Assembly: GCF_028289625.1 (NCBI RefSeq)
Contig: NZ_JANQOM010000028.1
Coordinates: 1 to 64,000 of the forward strand
Source: Winogradskyella sp.
Lineage (GTDB): Bacteria; Bacteroidota; Bacteroidia; Flavobacteriales; Flavobacteriaceae
Reading direction: 5' to 3'
Length of the DNA: 64,000 nucleotides
Of the stretch, positions 25,783-35,130 are shown in pieces; position 1 is the stretch's first letter, and each line of letters opens with the position of its first letter. The notes below the pieces were generated by a model that made no database searches, was not told the origin of the DNA, and saw only the letters and a list, made by a program, of their open reading frames with translations. The position numbers and the translations under genes were made by a program.

Positions 25783-28700
25783 TTTTCATTTAGATTTCAG
25801 TTCCTTAATTTTATGGATGATTCACAGGCCGTGTAATATTTTTTAGTCTTCTTTTGGTGTTGTGAATTGCTTTCAGTTCCTTAATTTTATGGATGATTCA
25901 CAGGAAAAGATACAAGATATTTAAGTAAAAGCGAGTTGTGAATTGCTTTCAGTTCCTTAATTTTATGGATGATTCACAGGAGTTAAGCAGAAATTGGGCG
26001 ATAAGGCGGAGTTGTGAATTGCTTTCAGTTCCTTAATTTTATGGATGATTCACAGGTAGGAAAAGGCATTGAAAGAGCAGATGAAAGTTGTGAATTGCTT
26101 TCAGTTCCTTAATTTTATGGATGATTCACAGGTATATGAAAAAGGTTACATCGATGACAGTAGTTGTGAATTGCTTTCAGTTCCTTAATTTTATGGATGA
26201 TTCACAGGGTTCATAAAACCAACTCGTTTACCTTCTGTGTTGTGAATTGCTTTCAGTTCCTTAATTTTATGGATGATTCACAGGATCACTAACTTTTACT
26301 TTTTGTCTAATGTCGTTGTGAATTGCTTTCAGTTCCTTAATTTTATGGATGATTCACAGGTGTAGGCGTAAGCGTCAGAGTACACTACTAGTTGTGAATT
26401 GCTTTCAGTTCCTTAATTTTATGGATGATTCACAGGACGGTCTGAGACAATAGATAGGGCGTACAAGTTGTGAATTGCTTTCAGTTCCTTAATTTTATGG
26501 ATGATTCACAGGTTTCATAAGCTTTTTTGGTTTGTCTTCATAGTTGTGAATTGCTTTCAGTTCCTTAATTTTATGGATGATTCACAGGTGGAACTTCAAA
26601 GATAGTATTTCTTCGTTAGTTGTGAATTGCTTTCAGTTCCTTAATTTTATGGATGATTCACAGGCTTTTCGTCTGCAAGTGTTAATCAATGTCGGTTGTG
26701 AATTGCTTTCAGTTCCTTAATTTTATGGATGATTCACAGGTGTTTTTGCATCAAGTCAAGACGAAAGAAAGTTGTGAATTGCTTTCAGTTCCTTAATTTT
26801 ATGGATGATTCACAGGAACAATTGCACCAAAACGCTGTTGAACTGAGTTGTGAATTGCTTTCAGTTCCTTAATTTTATGGATGATTCACAGGTTTGCCTT
26901 TTTCTGTTGCGTGCGCTTCAGTGTTGTGAATTGCTTTCAGTTCCTTAATTTTATGGATGATTCACAGGAACGTTTGCTCTTGTCGATGAGGGAAGCAAGT
27001 TGTGAATTGCTTTCAGTTCCTTAATTTTATGGATGATTCACAGGAATCCACAAAATCTTTGTCACTCAATTGAAGTTGTGAATTGCTTTCAGTTCCTTAA
27101 TTTTATGGATGATTCACAGGTTGCTATGCCTTGATTTTTAGTTCTTTTAAGTTGTGAATTGCTTTCAGTTCCTTAATTTTATGGATGATTCACAGGTTTA
27201 TCACCATCAAAACCAAGTTCATCAAAGTTGTGAATTGCTTTCAGTTCCTTAATTTTATGGATGATTCACAGGAGTTGCTTACAACGCCAGTACATCCAAG
27301 TAGTTGTGAATTGCTTTCAGTTCCTTAATTTTATGGATGATTCACAGGGAGCACAAGCTCTTTTGAAAAGATGCCGAGTTGTGAATTGCTTTCAGTTCCT
27401 TAATTTTATGGATGATTCACAGGTGTACGTCCACCTGAAAATGACACTACCAAGTTGTGAATTGCTTTCAGTTCCTTAATTTTATGGATGATTCACAGGT
27501 TCCTGGTTTAAATTGTCTGCCTGGTAGGAGTTGTGAATTGCTTTCAGTTCCTTAATTTTATGGATGATTCACAGGAGATCGAGGTATTTGTACCATTGGT
27601 GCAAAGTTGTGAATTGCTTTCAGTTCCTTAATTTTATGGATGATTCACAGGGTTGATGCTCACGTCCAAACTGTCACGATTGTTGTGAATTGCTTTCAGT
27701 TCCTTAATTTTATGGATGATTCACAGGTAAGTTTGAAAAACCTCGGCAGATGTTATAGTTGTGAATTGCTTTCAGTTCCTTAATTTTATGGATGATTCAC
27801 AGGAAGTGCCAAACATGGGTATGATGGGACTTGGTTGTGAATTGCTTTCAGTTCCTTAATTTTATGGATGATTCACAGGAGTAGGTAGTATAATATCTAG
27901 TATTTATCAGTTGTGAATTGCTTTCAGTTCCTTAATTTTATGGATGATTCACAGGTCATCTTCTTACTACATTAAGAGATACTTAGTTGTGAATTGCTTT
28001 CAGTTCCTTAATTTTATGGATGATTCACAGGCTCTGAATGATGAAAATACTCTACTTGTGGGTTGTGAATTGCTTTCAGTTCCTTAATTTTATGGATGAT
28101 TCACAGGAATACTAATAGAAATAAGAGATATTCAATAGTTGTGAATTGCTTTCAGTTCCTTAATTTTATGGATGATTCACAGGTTACCGGTAAGATTGTC
28201 TAAGTTGAAATAAGTTGTGAATTGCTTTCAGTTCCTTAATTTTATGGATGATTCACAGGATAGAATACGGCATCGCTGGATAGCATATCGTTGTGAATTG
28301 CTTTCAGTTCCTTAATTTTATGGATGATTCACAGGCCCATCCTCATCACAAGGCACGAACATAGAGTTGTGAATTGCTTTCAGTTCCTTAATTTTATGGA
28401 TGATTCACAGGTCCAAAACGCTATCGGTATCCGTAATAAGAGTTGTGAATTGCTTTCAGTTCCTTAATTTTATGGATGATTCACAGGGCCTGTTCAATAT
28501 CAATTCCGCTCTTGCAAGTTGTGAATTGCTTTCAGTTCCTTAATTTTATGGATGATTCACAGGCGCTCACATTGAGCTGGACGACTTATTCGAGTTGTGA
28601 ATTGCTTTCAGTTCCTTAATTTTATGGATGATTCACAGGTACGGACAACATACCGCCATCGAAAGCCTTGTTGTGAATTGCTTTCAGTTCCTTAATTTTA

Positions 28701-29019
28701 TGGATGATTCACAGGAACAACTCAAATCAAACTCCAATGCGATAAGTTGTGAATTGCTTTCAGTTCCTTAATTTTATGGATGATTCACAGGTACGACCAT
28801 TTCTTCAATTCATTGAACCAAGTTGTGAATTGCTTTCAGTTCCTTAATTTTATGGATGATTCACAGGCAGTTCACCGTAATACGTATCCTTGCTCGAGTT
28901 GTGAATTGCTTTCAGTTCCTTAATTTTATGGATGATTCACAGGTGATGGGTGACTTTACCAAGGCACACGTTAGTTGTGAATTGCTTTCAGTTCCTTAAT
29001 TTTATGGATGATTCACAGG
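25783..29019 (+). CRISPR. Type II-C CRISPR array: 42 perfect repeats plus 1 degenerate
   Basis: The 46-bp repeat starts GTTGTGAATTGCTTTCAG and ends GATGATTCACAGG. Full copies start at 25859 and every 76 bp until 27303; the next starts at 27378 (a 29-bp spacer) and the last at 28974. All other spacers are 30 bp. A degenerate repeat (25783-25828) keeps only the 3' part from about 25795. The tracrRNA anti-repeat (34706-34723) is complementary to the repeat 5' end as read on the plus strand, so crRNAs are transcribed left to right, convergent with the cas operon. The 213 bp before the array (25570-25782) hold no gene and no obvious leader. Confidence 0.99.
25860..25889 (+). promoter_or_regulatory. 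Promoter inside each CRISPR repeat (first full copy shown)
   Basis: Repeat positions 2-4 are TTG and positions 24-31 are TAATTTTA, separated by exactly 19 bp. This is the same spacing and a nearly identical minus-7 box to the tracrRNA promoter at 34672-34701 (TTG, 19 bp, TATCTTTA). Since it lies in the repeat, it recurs in all 42 full copies. Type II-C arrays of Neisseria and Campylobacter are known to be transcribed from repeat-borne promoters. Confidence 0.6.
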
Positions 29020-29100
29020 TTACTTGCCGTAATAGGCTGGTATCCTGTTTTTTAGAATGCCTGTCAGAAATTACTAAAGAGATTGTACAAGATAGATGAG

Positions 29101-29120
29101 ATTCCTGCTTTCGCAGGAAT
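29101..29120. repeat. Short dispersed palindrome between the array and cas2
   Basis: ATTCCTGC / GCAGGAAT, an 8-bp perfect stem with a 4-base loop. No T-run follows on either strand, so it is unlikely to be a terminator. This CCTGC-GCAGG type is a common dispersed repeat. The remaining 29020-29100 holds no gene. Confidence 0.5.
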
Positions 29121-29127
29121 AGCAATC

Positions 29128-29478
<351 letters not shown>

Positions 29479-29486
29479 TTACCATA

Positions 29487-30407
29487 TTAACCAACAAAAG
29501 TTTCTAAAGATGACTTAAACTCCGGATAAAGCACCTTGCGCCTACTTCCTTCAAAACATTCGTACAAACTGGTTGTGGTCCGGCTCATAGCATTCATAAG
29601 CGGACTCTGTTTGCCGTCGATAAGTACATCCATAGCTGGAATCATCAACAAATCGGACTTGATATTTTTATTCAGTTCCTCAATTTGGCAACCCGATTCC
29701 ACAATGTCATACACCAAAGCATCCACAAAAGGTCGGTAGGGTTCCATAACGTCATCGGCCAAGCAAAAGGCATTGTATTTATTGTGATGAAAAATACCCA
29801 AGGAAGGTAACAGCCCACTGCTTACCAAAGCTCTTGCTGCAACCGCTCTTAAAATGGCATAGCCATAATTAAGCAAATTATTGGGTGGAACGCCTTTTTG
29901 GTTGCGACTAAACTCTTCAATTTCAAACAGATTCTGAAAGTAAAAGGCGGCAGCCAAAGCTTCCTGGTTATTCCAATCTCCTGTTTTCACATCCTTGGCG
30001 TAACGTTTTAAACGCAGTGCATTTTTGCCCCTTGCCAAAAAGTGATTGGCCTGATTGTCTATTTTGGCAATAACGGTTTGTTGCCACAAATTCTTCTTTA
30101 AAGGCACACTGGCATTAAGTTGGTGGCGCATACGCTCGGTTTGTTCGGTATGACCCACCAAGGGTTGTAAAAAGCCCATCGGTAGATGTTGTTGGTTACA
30201 GGTAATGACGGCCGTTTTATTGTCAATCAGTTTGCGCAACAAACCATTGGTGATGGTAATCTGTGGGTCTTCTAAAACCACATAGCCCAAATCTTCAATA
30301 GGGATGGTAGCTTCCTTTTTATCTTCTTCTGGAAAGTTGACCACCAATTGTTCATTTTTGGTGCTGAGATAAGCAGGATTGCCGAAAAAAAGAGTGCGTT
30401 TAATCAT
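29487..30407 (-). CDS. cas1: CRISPR integrase Cas1
   Basis: 306 residues of the type II Cas1 family. The metal-binding catalytic residues are in place: E149 in NNQEALAAAFYF, H207/H208 in LGIFHHNKYN and E222 in DDVMEPYRPFVD. It integrates new spacers with Cas2. The start is 4 bp after the cas9 stop, so translation is tightly coupled. Confidence 0.98.
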   Translation of the reverse strand: MIKRTLFFGNPAYLSTKNEQLVVNFPEEDKKEATIPIEDLGYVVLEDPQITITNGLLRKLIDNKTAVITCNQQHLPMGFLQPLVGHTEQTERMRHQLNASVPLKKNLWQQTVIAKIDNQANHFLARGKNALRLKRYAKDVKTGDWNNQEALAAAFYFQNLFEIEEFSRNQKGVPPNNLLNYGYAILRAVAARALVSSGLLPSLGIFHHNKYNAFCLADDVMEPYRPFVDALVYDIVESGCQIEELNKNIKSDLLMIPAMDVLIDGKQSPLMNAMSRTTTSLYECFEGSRRKVLYPEFKSSLETFVG

Positions 30408-30411
30408 AATC

Positions 30412-33400
30412 TTAATATTCGCCTAATTGTACAATGTGACCTAAATGGTTTAAACGCACTTTTACTAGATTCTTAAGATAAGAGAGACTCTTTATATTGT
30501 AATAAGTAACATCTTTCAACTCTTTTTTATCAATTAATTCAGTTTCTAAATGATGTCTAAAAACATACTCCCTGACAAACGAATTACCATATTGCAATTT
30601 CGAAAATTTTTGTACTCTAAACAGATTAGGCGATATGAGATTTTGATTTTTGACATCTAAAAGGTCAATTTCTGAAGGTTCAAAATTATCACTTGGAAAG
30701 ACAAACATTTCATTTTGTTTAAGTGTAAACAAAAGTGGCCAGCCTTTATCATTTTTAGTTCTTACAATGGGTAAATCATGACTTTTTCTTATAACTGCAT
30801 CATAAAAAGTTACGACCTCATCATCTAATTCACCCTCTTCATTCTGATATATTGCAACATGATGGTTATTGCCAGTACTCACATAATCTACAGGAATTTC
30901 CTTGCCATCCTCATCGGTTAAAACCTCTCCTAAATGGTTTTTCGCGGTATGAAGCGGTTCGGCATTGCTTACACCTGTAATAGTCACTCTTTTTACGGTT
31001 ATTCCTTTTTGATCATTAAGATAAATTGGATTGGTATCTAAATCAGAAAAGGCCTTTTTGTAATCGTTATTGTAGTCAACTATGCGTTTTTTTAGTGCTT
31101 CTTTGACACCTTCGTCCAAAATCTTATCAATATGCTTAACATTTTTAAAGTTCTCTGAATTAATGTCTTTACGTATGGTATAGATTTCTTCGAAACATAA
31201 AACTTCTTTTAATTGTTCTCCTCCATACAATAGTGGTTCCTTTTTAAGGGTCTTGTTATCGAAAGCCGTTTCATGATTATTGCTGTATTTAGCCAAATGC
31301 TCTAAAACCGCCTTGCGCTCATTGAAATTTACAATGAGGCTGGCCTCTTTCAGCGTAAATCTTTTATTGATTTTGGTAGGCTTGGCGAGTTGTCTTTTTG
31401 ATTTACCATAAACTGTCTCTTTGTGCAACTGTCCGCGTGGTGTTAGTTGAACTTTTTTGTTGAAACCACCTTCTTTTTTACTTTTGTTGATGTTTTTGGT
31501 CACAACTTTGTTCTTGTTCTTAAAACTGACCAAAATGGATTCAATCTGTTTTTTAGCCTGCTCTCTAAAATTGGGCATTGGGCTTTTAAATACACGCTTC
31601 CCTTTCCCATTTCGTTCCGTAATGAGAGCTTCTATGTTTTTTATTCTTGGATGATTGTCTCTTGATGTATCTTTTCTTGCACTTAGATTATTGATATATT
31701 GAATATGATTATACGTGGTAAAGGCAACCGTTAAGGCATCCATGGCATGGTGACGATGGTCGTTGCGCTTTGTCCATTCCTTGATGATTTCATGCTTTTT
31801 TAATTTACCTGTTGAAACATTTAACCGCTCTTCAAATTCGGTAAGACCTAAAGCACGATATTTTGGCAAATTGAGCTCCTTCATCACATTAATCAAATCC
31901 CAATCGTTTCTAAGTTTATCCGTTATTTTTCCGGACGTAGACACTATAGGTTCTTTAACCAATTCTTGTAACACTTCTTTTGCCTTTTTGGCAATATATT
32001 GGCTGTTGCGCAGGTCGCGTTCAATAAAACCATCTGGAATTTTGGATAGTGGTGTCAATAGCTTGTTGCGTTTTGCTCGGTTAATATGCCCATCTTTGTG
32101 CATACTTTCCACCCGCTCAACAAAGGCTTCTAAATTAGCATTGTAATCTTGTGAGATAAAATCGTAAGCAGTACGGTTAGCTTTTTTTAAATTGTCTTTT
32201 TTAAAAGCCAGGGTCTTGTTGGAAAAGGAATCATCAAACAATAAAGCTTTTGGAATAATGTGTTCAATGTCTATGTCTTTTGAAAAAAGTATTTCAGGCT
32301 TTATGTAAGTGTCCGTGAATAAATCCTTATGTCCTCGAGATTCCAATTCTTGGTACAATCGATAACGAATAACGTCATTTCTTGTAGGATTGGGAATACC
32401 AAACTTCTGGCTGATGATTTTTCGTATCTCATCATTTCGTCTTGTGGCATCGGCAATACCTTTAGTCATCTCAGCGCGTTCCGTAGCTGATTTTTTAAGC
32501 TCTCGAGCCAATTCAATCCTAACTTCATGAATTTCTCCATAGGTATCAATAATTTGGTTGACCACATTAACCATTTGGTTCAAGATTTTTTCTACAACAG
32601 GATTTCGTAAACTTTTCTTCTTAAGAATTTCCAATTTTGGCCTCAATTCCCTGTTTGCCAATTCATTCTTGTCATAGCTTTTGGAATGGTTATAACCGGC
32701 TCTATGGCAGGCTTCAGAATACAAATCGCCATCTTCTAAATAAGGTAGAATATTACGTATGGCCTTGGCTGAAAGATTTCCGTAGCCTTGCGAAAACGTT
32801 ACATTGGCCAGCATAGAAGCGTATTCGGGTCTAAAGCCAAATTTTTTATACAATTTTTTCTTTAGGGATACGCTAGAGTTGCCGTATATCAATCGGTCTT
32901 CTTCTGAAATCTTGTCGTCGTCGTCCGTAGCATAAAGCAAATGCCATAATTGGTAACTTAATTGCTTATCAAAATTATCTGCCAAGGCATCAAACTCAAG
33001 GATACGCTTGTCAATTCCCATTTCAGGAAACGTTTTTAAAAGTTCTTCCTTAATAGCTTTTGCCGTTAGTTTTTTCCAATCAATTCCATAACCTTCCCGT
33101 TCTGAAATAGTTTGATAAATGCCTAAGAGTGCTTGATTGGTTCGATTACCTTCAACCTTCTCAAAATTGCATTTCCATTGGTTTTTTTTACCAATGTCCA
33201 TATATCCTGATAAAATTTTGAGGATGTCATTTGGACTGAGGTCACCTCGAAGATTTAATTCCCCAAATAGGGCTTGCCGTATTTCAGCATCGAGTTCCTT
33301 AACCTCAATTCTCGTCTTTGCTCCGGCATTTATAAAAATAAGGTGATTAAGGTTCTGCCATATCTTAAACTCTTGAAATAGGGGCGAGGACTTCGGAATT

Positions 33401-34611
33401 ACTCTTCTTCCAACGATTCGCTTTTTTGTTTTACCAGTTTCTTTTTCAACATACTCTTGTTCCCAACTTTCAAATTGGCAGAAGCTTATCAGGGACTTTT
33501 GGGATTTTAACTTGCGTTGGTAGAAAATTACAATATCACGGATGGTCTCCTTTAAATCTTCAGTAAGTTCTTGATGAAACTTGGCTTGTGTGTCCCAAAT
33601 GTGTTCAAATTCATCTAAATAATCCTGACGATAAAAAACTTGATTTTTAAGAGATGTGTGAGGGTTACGAAGCAGTTGTTTGTACAAGTATTGACCAACC
33701 GTTTCCTTATTAAGAAACAATTGTTTGCTCCGGTCTGAAATGGCTCCAAGATAACCACTAGATTTATTGATGTCATTATTTATTTCCTGAAGTACAATTG
33801 CCAAATGCTCCAATTCCAATTTTTCATTGAGTCCGTCAACACGCCATCTATAATTTTCCAATCGTTTATCCTTAGCATTTCCTGTTCTTTTGATACCAAC
33901 GATTTCAAAAGGTTTTTGACAAATGGCCCAAGTTTGATTCTTGTTTTTACCTTGAAGAGCTATAAAAAGATTGTCCGTTAGGATTTCTGAATAAAAGTGC
34001 TTTTGAACCTTCCATATGTTTTTAAATTCTTCCTGTAAATCTGACCTATAAAAATCTGGAATGTATTTTCCATCGTGCCTTAGAATCCTTAATGCATATT
34101 GCGCAGGTGTTAGGTTCTCTTCATATAATGCTTTGGCAACTGCCATTCCATCGATAGCCTGACCCTCTTCTTCATTTTTAGCTTTTCGGCTACTTTTATA
34201 ACCACGCTTTTTGTTGATGGCTAATAGGACTTTGGCAAAATCCTCAAGAGCTATCTTTTCAGTTGCGGCTTTAGCTCTAAGTGAAAGTGTTTGGTGTGTG
34301 GTGTTTTTACCAACTTCGGTTAATGGTGAGTTCCCCGATATGAAGTTATTGTCTTTTAAGATTTTTATGAGTTCTTTTCTTCTAAGTTTATAGCGTTGTA
34401 GGTTACGTCTCGCACCACGTTTTAAGGTTCGGTCTGCGTTTGTGGATAAAGGCCTACCTTTTTCAAAGTTGGTTTTCTCATCGACGCTTAGCGGATTTAC
34501 CCGAACACCCAATTTAACTATTGAAGAGGTTTCATTATCGTTTTCTGCTTCTCCAACCAACGCCCACCCAATTGAGTTAGTGCCTAAATCCAGACCTAAA
34601 ATTCGTTTCAT
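30412..34611 (-). CDS. cas9: Type II-C CRISPR nuclease Cas9
   Basis: RNA-guided DNA endonuclease, 1399 residues, within the long range seen in Bacteroidetes II-C Cas9. RuvC-I has D8 in ILGLDLGTNSIGWAL; an Arg-rich bridge helix covers about residues 57-85; RuvC-II has E700 in VRIELARELK; HNH has H784 in DIEHIIPKAL with N798; RuvC-III has H955 and D958 in HHAMDALTVA. All catalytic residues are present, so both nicking activities should work. The roughly 400-residue tail after RuvC-III would hold the PAM-interacting domain. No Cas4 or Csn2 is present, as expected for II-C. The ATG at 34611 lacks a clear Shine-Dalgarno, as is usual in this phylum. Confidence 0.99.
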   Translation of the reverse strand: MKRILGLDLGTNSIGWALVGEAENDNETSSIVKLGVRVNPLSVDEKTNFEKGRPLSTNADRTLKRGARRNLQRYKLRRKELIKILKDNNFISGNSPLTEVGKNTTHQTLSLRAKAATEKIALEDFAKVLLAINKKRGYKSSRKAKNEEEGQAIDGMAVAKALYEENLTPAQYALRILRHDGKYIPDFYRSDLQEEFKNIWKVQKHFYSEILTDNLFIALQGKNKNQTWAICQKPFEIVGIKRTGNAKDKRLENYRWRVDGLNEKLELEHLAIVLQEINNDINKSSGYLGAISDRSKQLFLNKETVGQYLYKQLLRNPHTSLKNQVFYRQDYLDEFEHIWDTQAKFHQELTEDLKETIRDIVIFYQRKLKSQKSLISFCQFESWEQEYVEKETGKTKKRIVGRRVIPKSSPLFQEFKIWQNLNHLIFINAGAKTRIEVKELDAEIRQALFGELNLRGDLSPNDILKILSGYMDIGKKNQWKCNFEKVEGNRTNQALLGIYQTISEREGYGIDWKKLTAKAIKEELLKTFPEMGIDKRILEFDALADNFDKQLSYQLWHLLYATDDDDKISEEDRLIYGNSSVSLKKKLYKKFGFRPEYASMLANVTFSQGYGNLSAKAIRNILPYLEDGDLYSEACHRAGYNHSKSYDKNELANRELRPKLEILKKKSLRNPVVEKILNQMVNVVNQIIDTYGEIHEVRIELARELKKSATERAEMTKGIADATRRNDEIRKIISQKFGIPNPTRNDVIRYRLYQELESRGHKDLFTDTYIKPEILFSKDIDIEHIIPKALLFDDSFSNKTLAFKKDNLKKANRTAYDFISQDYNANLEAFVERVESMHKDGHINRAKRNKLLTPLSKIPDGFIERDLRNSQYIAKKAKEVLQELVKEPIVSTSGKITDKLRNDWDLINVMKELNLPKYRALGLTEFEERLNVSTGKLKKHEIIKEWTKRNDHRHHAMDALTVAFTTYNHIQYINNLSARKDTSRDNHPRIKNIEALITERNGKGKRVFKSPMPNFREQAKKQIESILVSFKNKNKVVTKNINKSKKEGGFNKKVQLTPRGQLHKETVYGKSKRQLAKPTKINKRFTLKEASLIVNFNERKAVLEHLAKYSNNHETAFDNKTLKKEPLLYGGEQLKEVLCFEEIYTIRKDINSENFKNVKHIDKILDEGVKEALKKRIVDYNNDYKKAFSDLDTNPIYLNDQKGITVKRVTITGVSNAEPLHTAKNHLGEVLTDEDGKEIPVDYVSTGNNHHVAIYQNEEGELDDEVVTFYDAVIRKSHDLPIVRTKNDKGWPLLFTLKQNEMFVFPSDNFEPSEIDLLDVKNQNLISPNLFRVQKFSKLQYGNSFVREYVFRHHLETELIDKKELKDVTYYNIKSLSYLKNLVKVRLNHLGHIVQLGEY

Positions 34612-34671
34612 ATGGTTAATTTTTATTCAATATCGTTCAATTATACATTTTTTGTTTACGGAAATCCGTAT

Positions 34672-34701
34672 TTGTGATTCTCATTTCTTTAGCTATCTTT
34701 A
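34672..34701 (+). promoter_or_regulatory. Promoter of the canonical tracrRNA
   Basis: TTG (34672-34674), 19 bp, then TATCTTTA (34694-34701), close to the Bacteroidetes consensus. It places the RNA start at about 34706, exactly at the anti-repeat. Confidence 0.7.
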
Positions 34702-34705
34702 TAAT

Positions 34706-34780
34706 CTGAAAGCAATTCACAATAAGGATTATTCCGTTGTGAAAACATTTAAGGTGGTACTTCATGTATCGCCTTTTTTT
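34706..34780 (+). ncRNA. tracrRNA
   Basis: The 18-nt anti-repeat at 34706-34723 pairs with the first 18 nt of the CRISPR repeat (17 Watson-Crick pairs, one G-U). A nexus follows (AAGGATTATTCCG, with GGA/TCC stem), then a linker GTTGTGAAAACATTTAAGG. A terminator hairpin has arms near 34752-34760 and 34766-34774 (with wobbles) and a T-run to about 34780. Length about 75 nt. It is divergent from cas9. Function: pairs with pre-crRNA for maturation and binds Cas9. Confidence 0.92.
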
Positions 34781-34793
34781 TATAATGTTTCAG

Positions 34794-34862
34794 TATTCCA
34801 TTACAAAAAATCTAGAGCTAAAACATTGAAAATGATACTCCAATTTGATGTGTATCCTTTTT
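34794..34862 (+). ncRNA. Possible decayed tracrRNA-like 3' module
   Basis: Right after the tracrRNA terminator the order of elements partly repeats: TATTCC (34794-34799), AAAACATT (34820-34827), then GATAC (34834-34838) / GTATC (34852-34856) and a T-run. Both flanking tracr-like genes show the same order. There is no anti-repeat. The match is weak, so this may be a degraded copy or chance. Confidence 0.3.
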
Positions 34863-34868
34863 ATTTGT

Positions 34869-34876
34869 CAAATATA
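34869..34876 (-). promoter_or_regulatory. Minus-strand TATATTTG box, possible cas9 promoter
   Basis: Perfect TAnnTTTG on the minus strand (34876-34869), pointing to cas9 with a leader of about 250 nt that would run antisense to the tracrRNA. No TTG is visible at the expected upstream spacing. A closer alternative, TATAATTG on the minus strand upstream of the ATG, has one mismatch. Start point unproven. Confidence 0.4.
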
Positions 34877-34883
34877 AAAAATT

Positions 34884-34898
34884 TACATACATAATTGT
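34884..34898 (-). promoter_or_regulatory. Putative Cas9 self-target site between divergent promoters
   Basis: The minus strand reads ACAATTATGTATGTA, identical in 14 of 15 bases to 35022-35036, the segment immediately 5' of the scaffold-like hairpin of the second tracr-like RNA. The last 10 bases next to the scaffold match without a gap. The site covers the TTG (34895-34897) of the plus-strand promoter and lies 8 bp upstream of the minus-strand TATATTTG box, so Cas9 bound there could block both. Confidence 0.6.
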
Positions 34899-34926
34899 TT
34901 TTAAAACAGAATTTCAGTTATATTTG
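34895..34926 (+). promoter_or_regulatory. Promoter of the tracr-L-like RNA
   Basis: TTG (34895-34897), 21 bp, then TATATTTG (34919-34926), a perfect minus-7 box. RNA would start at about 34932. Confidence 0.65.
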
Positions 34927-34931
34927 TCAAA

Positions 34932-35130
34932 AGCAAGAAAAGAATAATACGTGTGTTATTTTAGAATTGGCCTCCAAAACCAATTCTTGGTTTTCAAACT
35001 TACTTGCTTATTTATTTTTTTACAACTATGTATGTATTAGGAATTGTTAGACAACAACTCCTAACAAGGATTATTCCGTTGTGCAAACATTTAAAGTGGC
35101 ATTAGTTAATTCTAGTGTCGCTTTCTTTTT
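34932..35130 (+). ncRNA. Natural single-guide-like (tracr-L-like) RNA
   Basis: 34 nt at 35066-35099 match the tracrRNA scaffold (34724-34757 region) with two changes, covering the nexus and linker. The anti-repeat is absent. In its place is a self-complementary hairpin: TTAGGA (35037-35042) with TCCTAA (35059-35064), an A/C mismatch, and TTGTT (35044-35048) with AACAA (35053-35057), closed by the loop AGAC. A terminator stem of 13 pairs (35093-35105 with 35112-35124, three G-U) and a T-run end it at about 35130. Its sequence differs from the tracrRNA terminator while the fold is kept. The 5' part has a further hairpin (34963-34970 / 34980-34987) and the guide-like stretch 35022-35036. Confidence 0.7.

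Noticed and set aside
27261-27479. Plus-strand frame with repeated VVNCFQFLNFMDDSQ
   Set aside because: It is the translation of CRISPR repeats; the 76-bp period is not a multiple of three, so the frame is only local.
29101-29120. Terminator of the CRISPR transcript
   Set aside because: The hairpin lacks a T-run on either strand and looks like a dispersed repeat.
34442-34894. 150-codon plus-strand frame across the start of cas9 and the tracrRNA
   Set aside because: It is antisense to the conserved RuvC-I region of cas9 and covers the tracrRNA and its terminator; the frame is a by-product.
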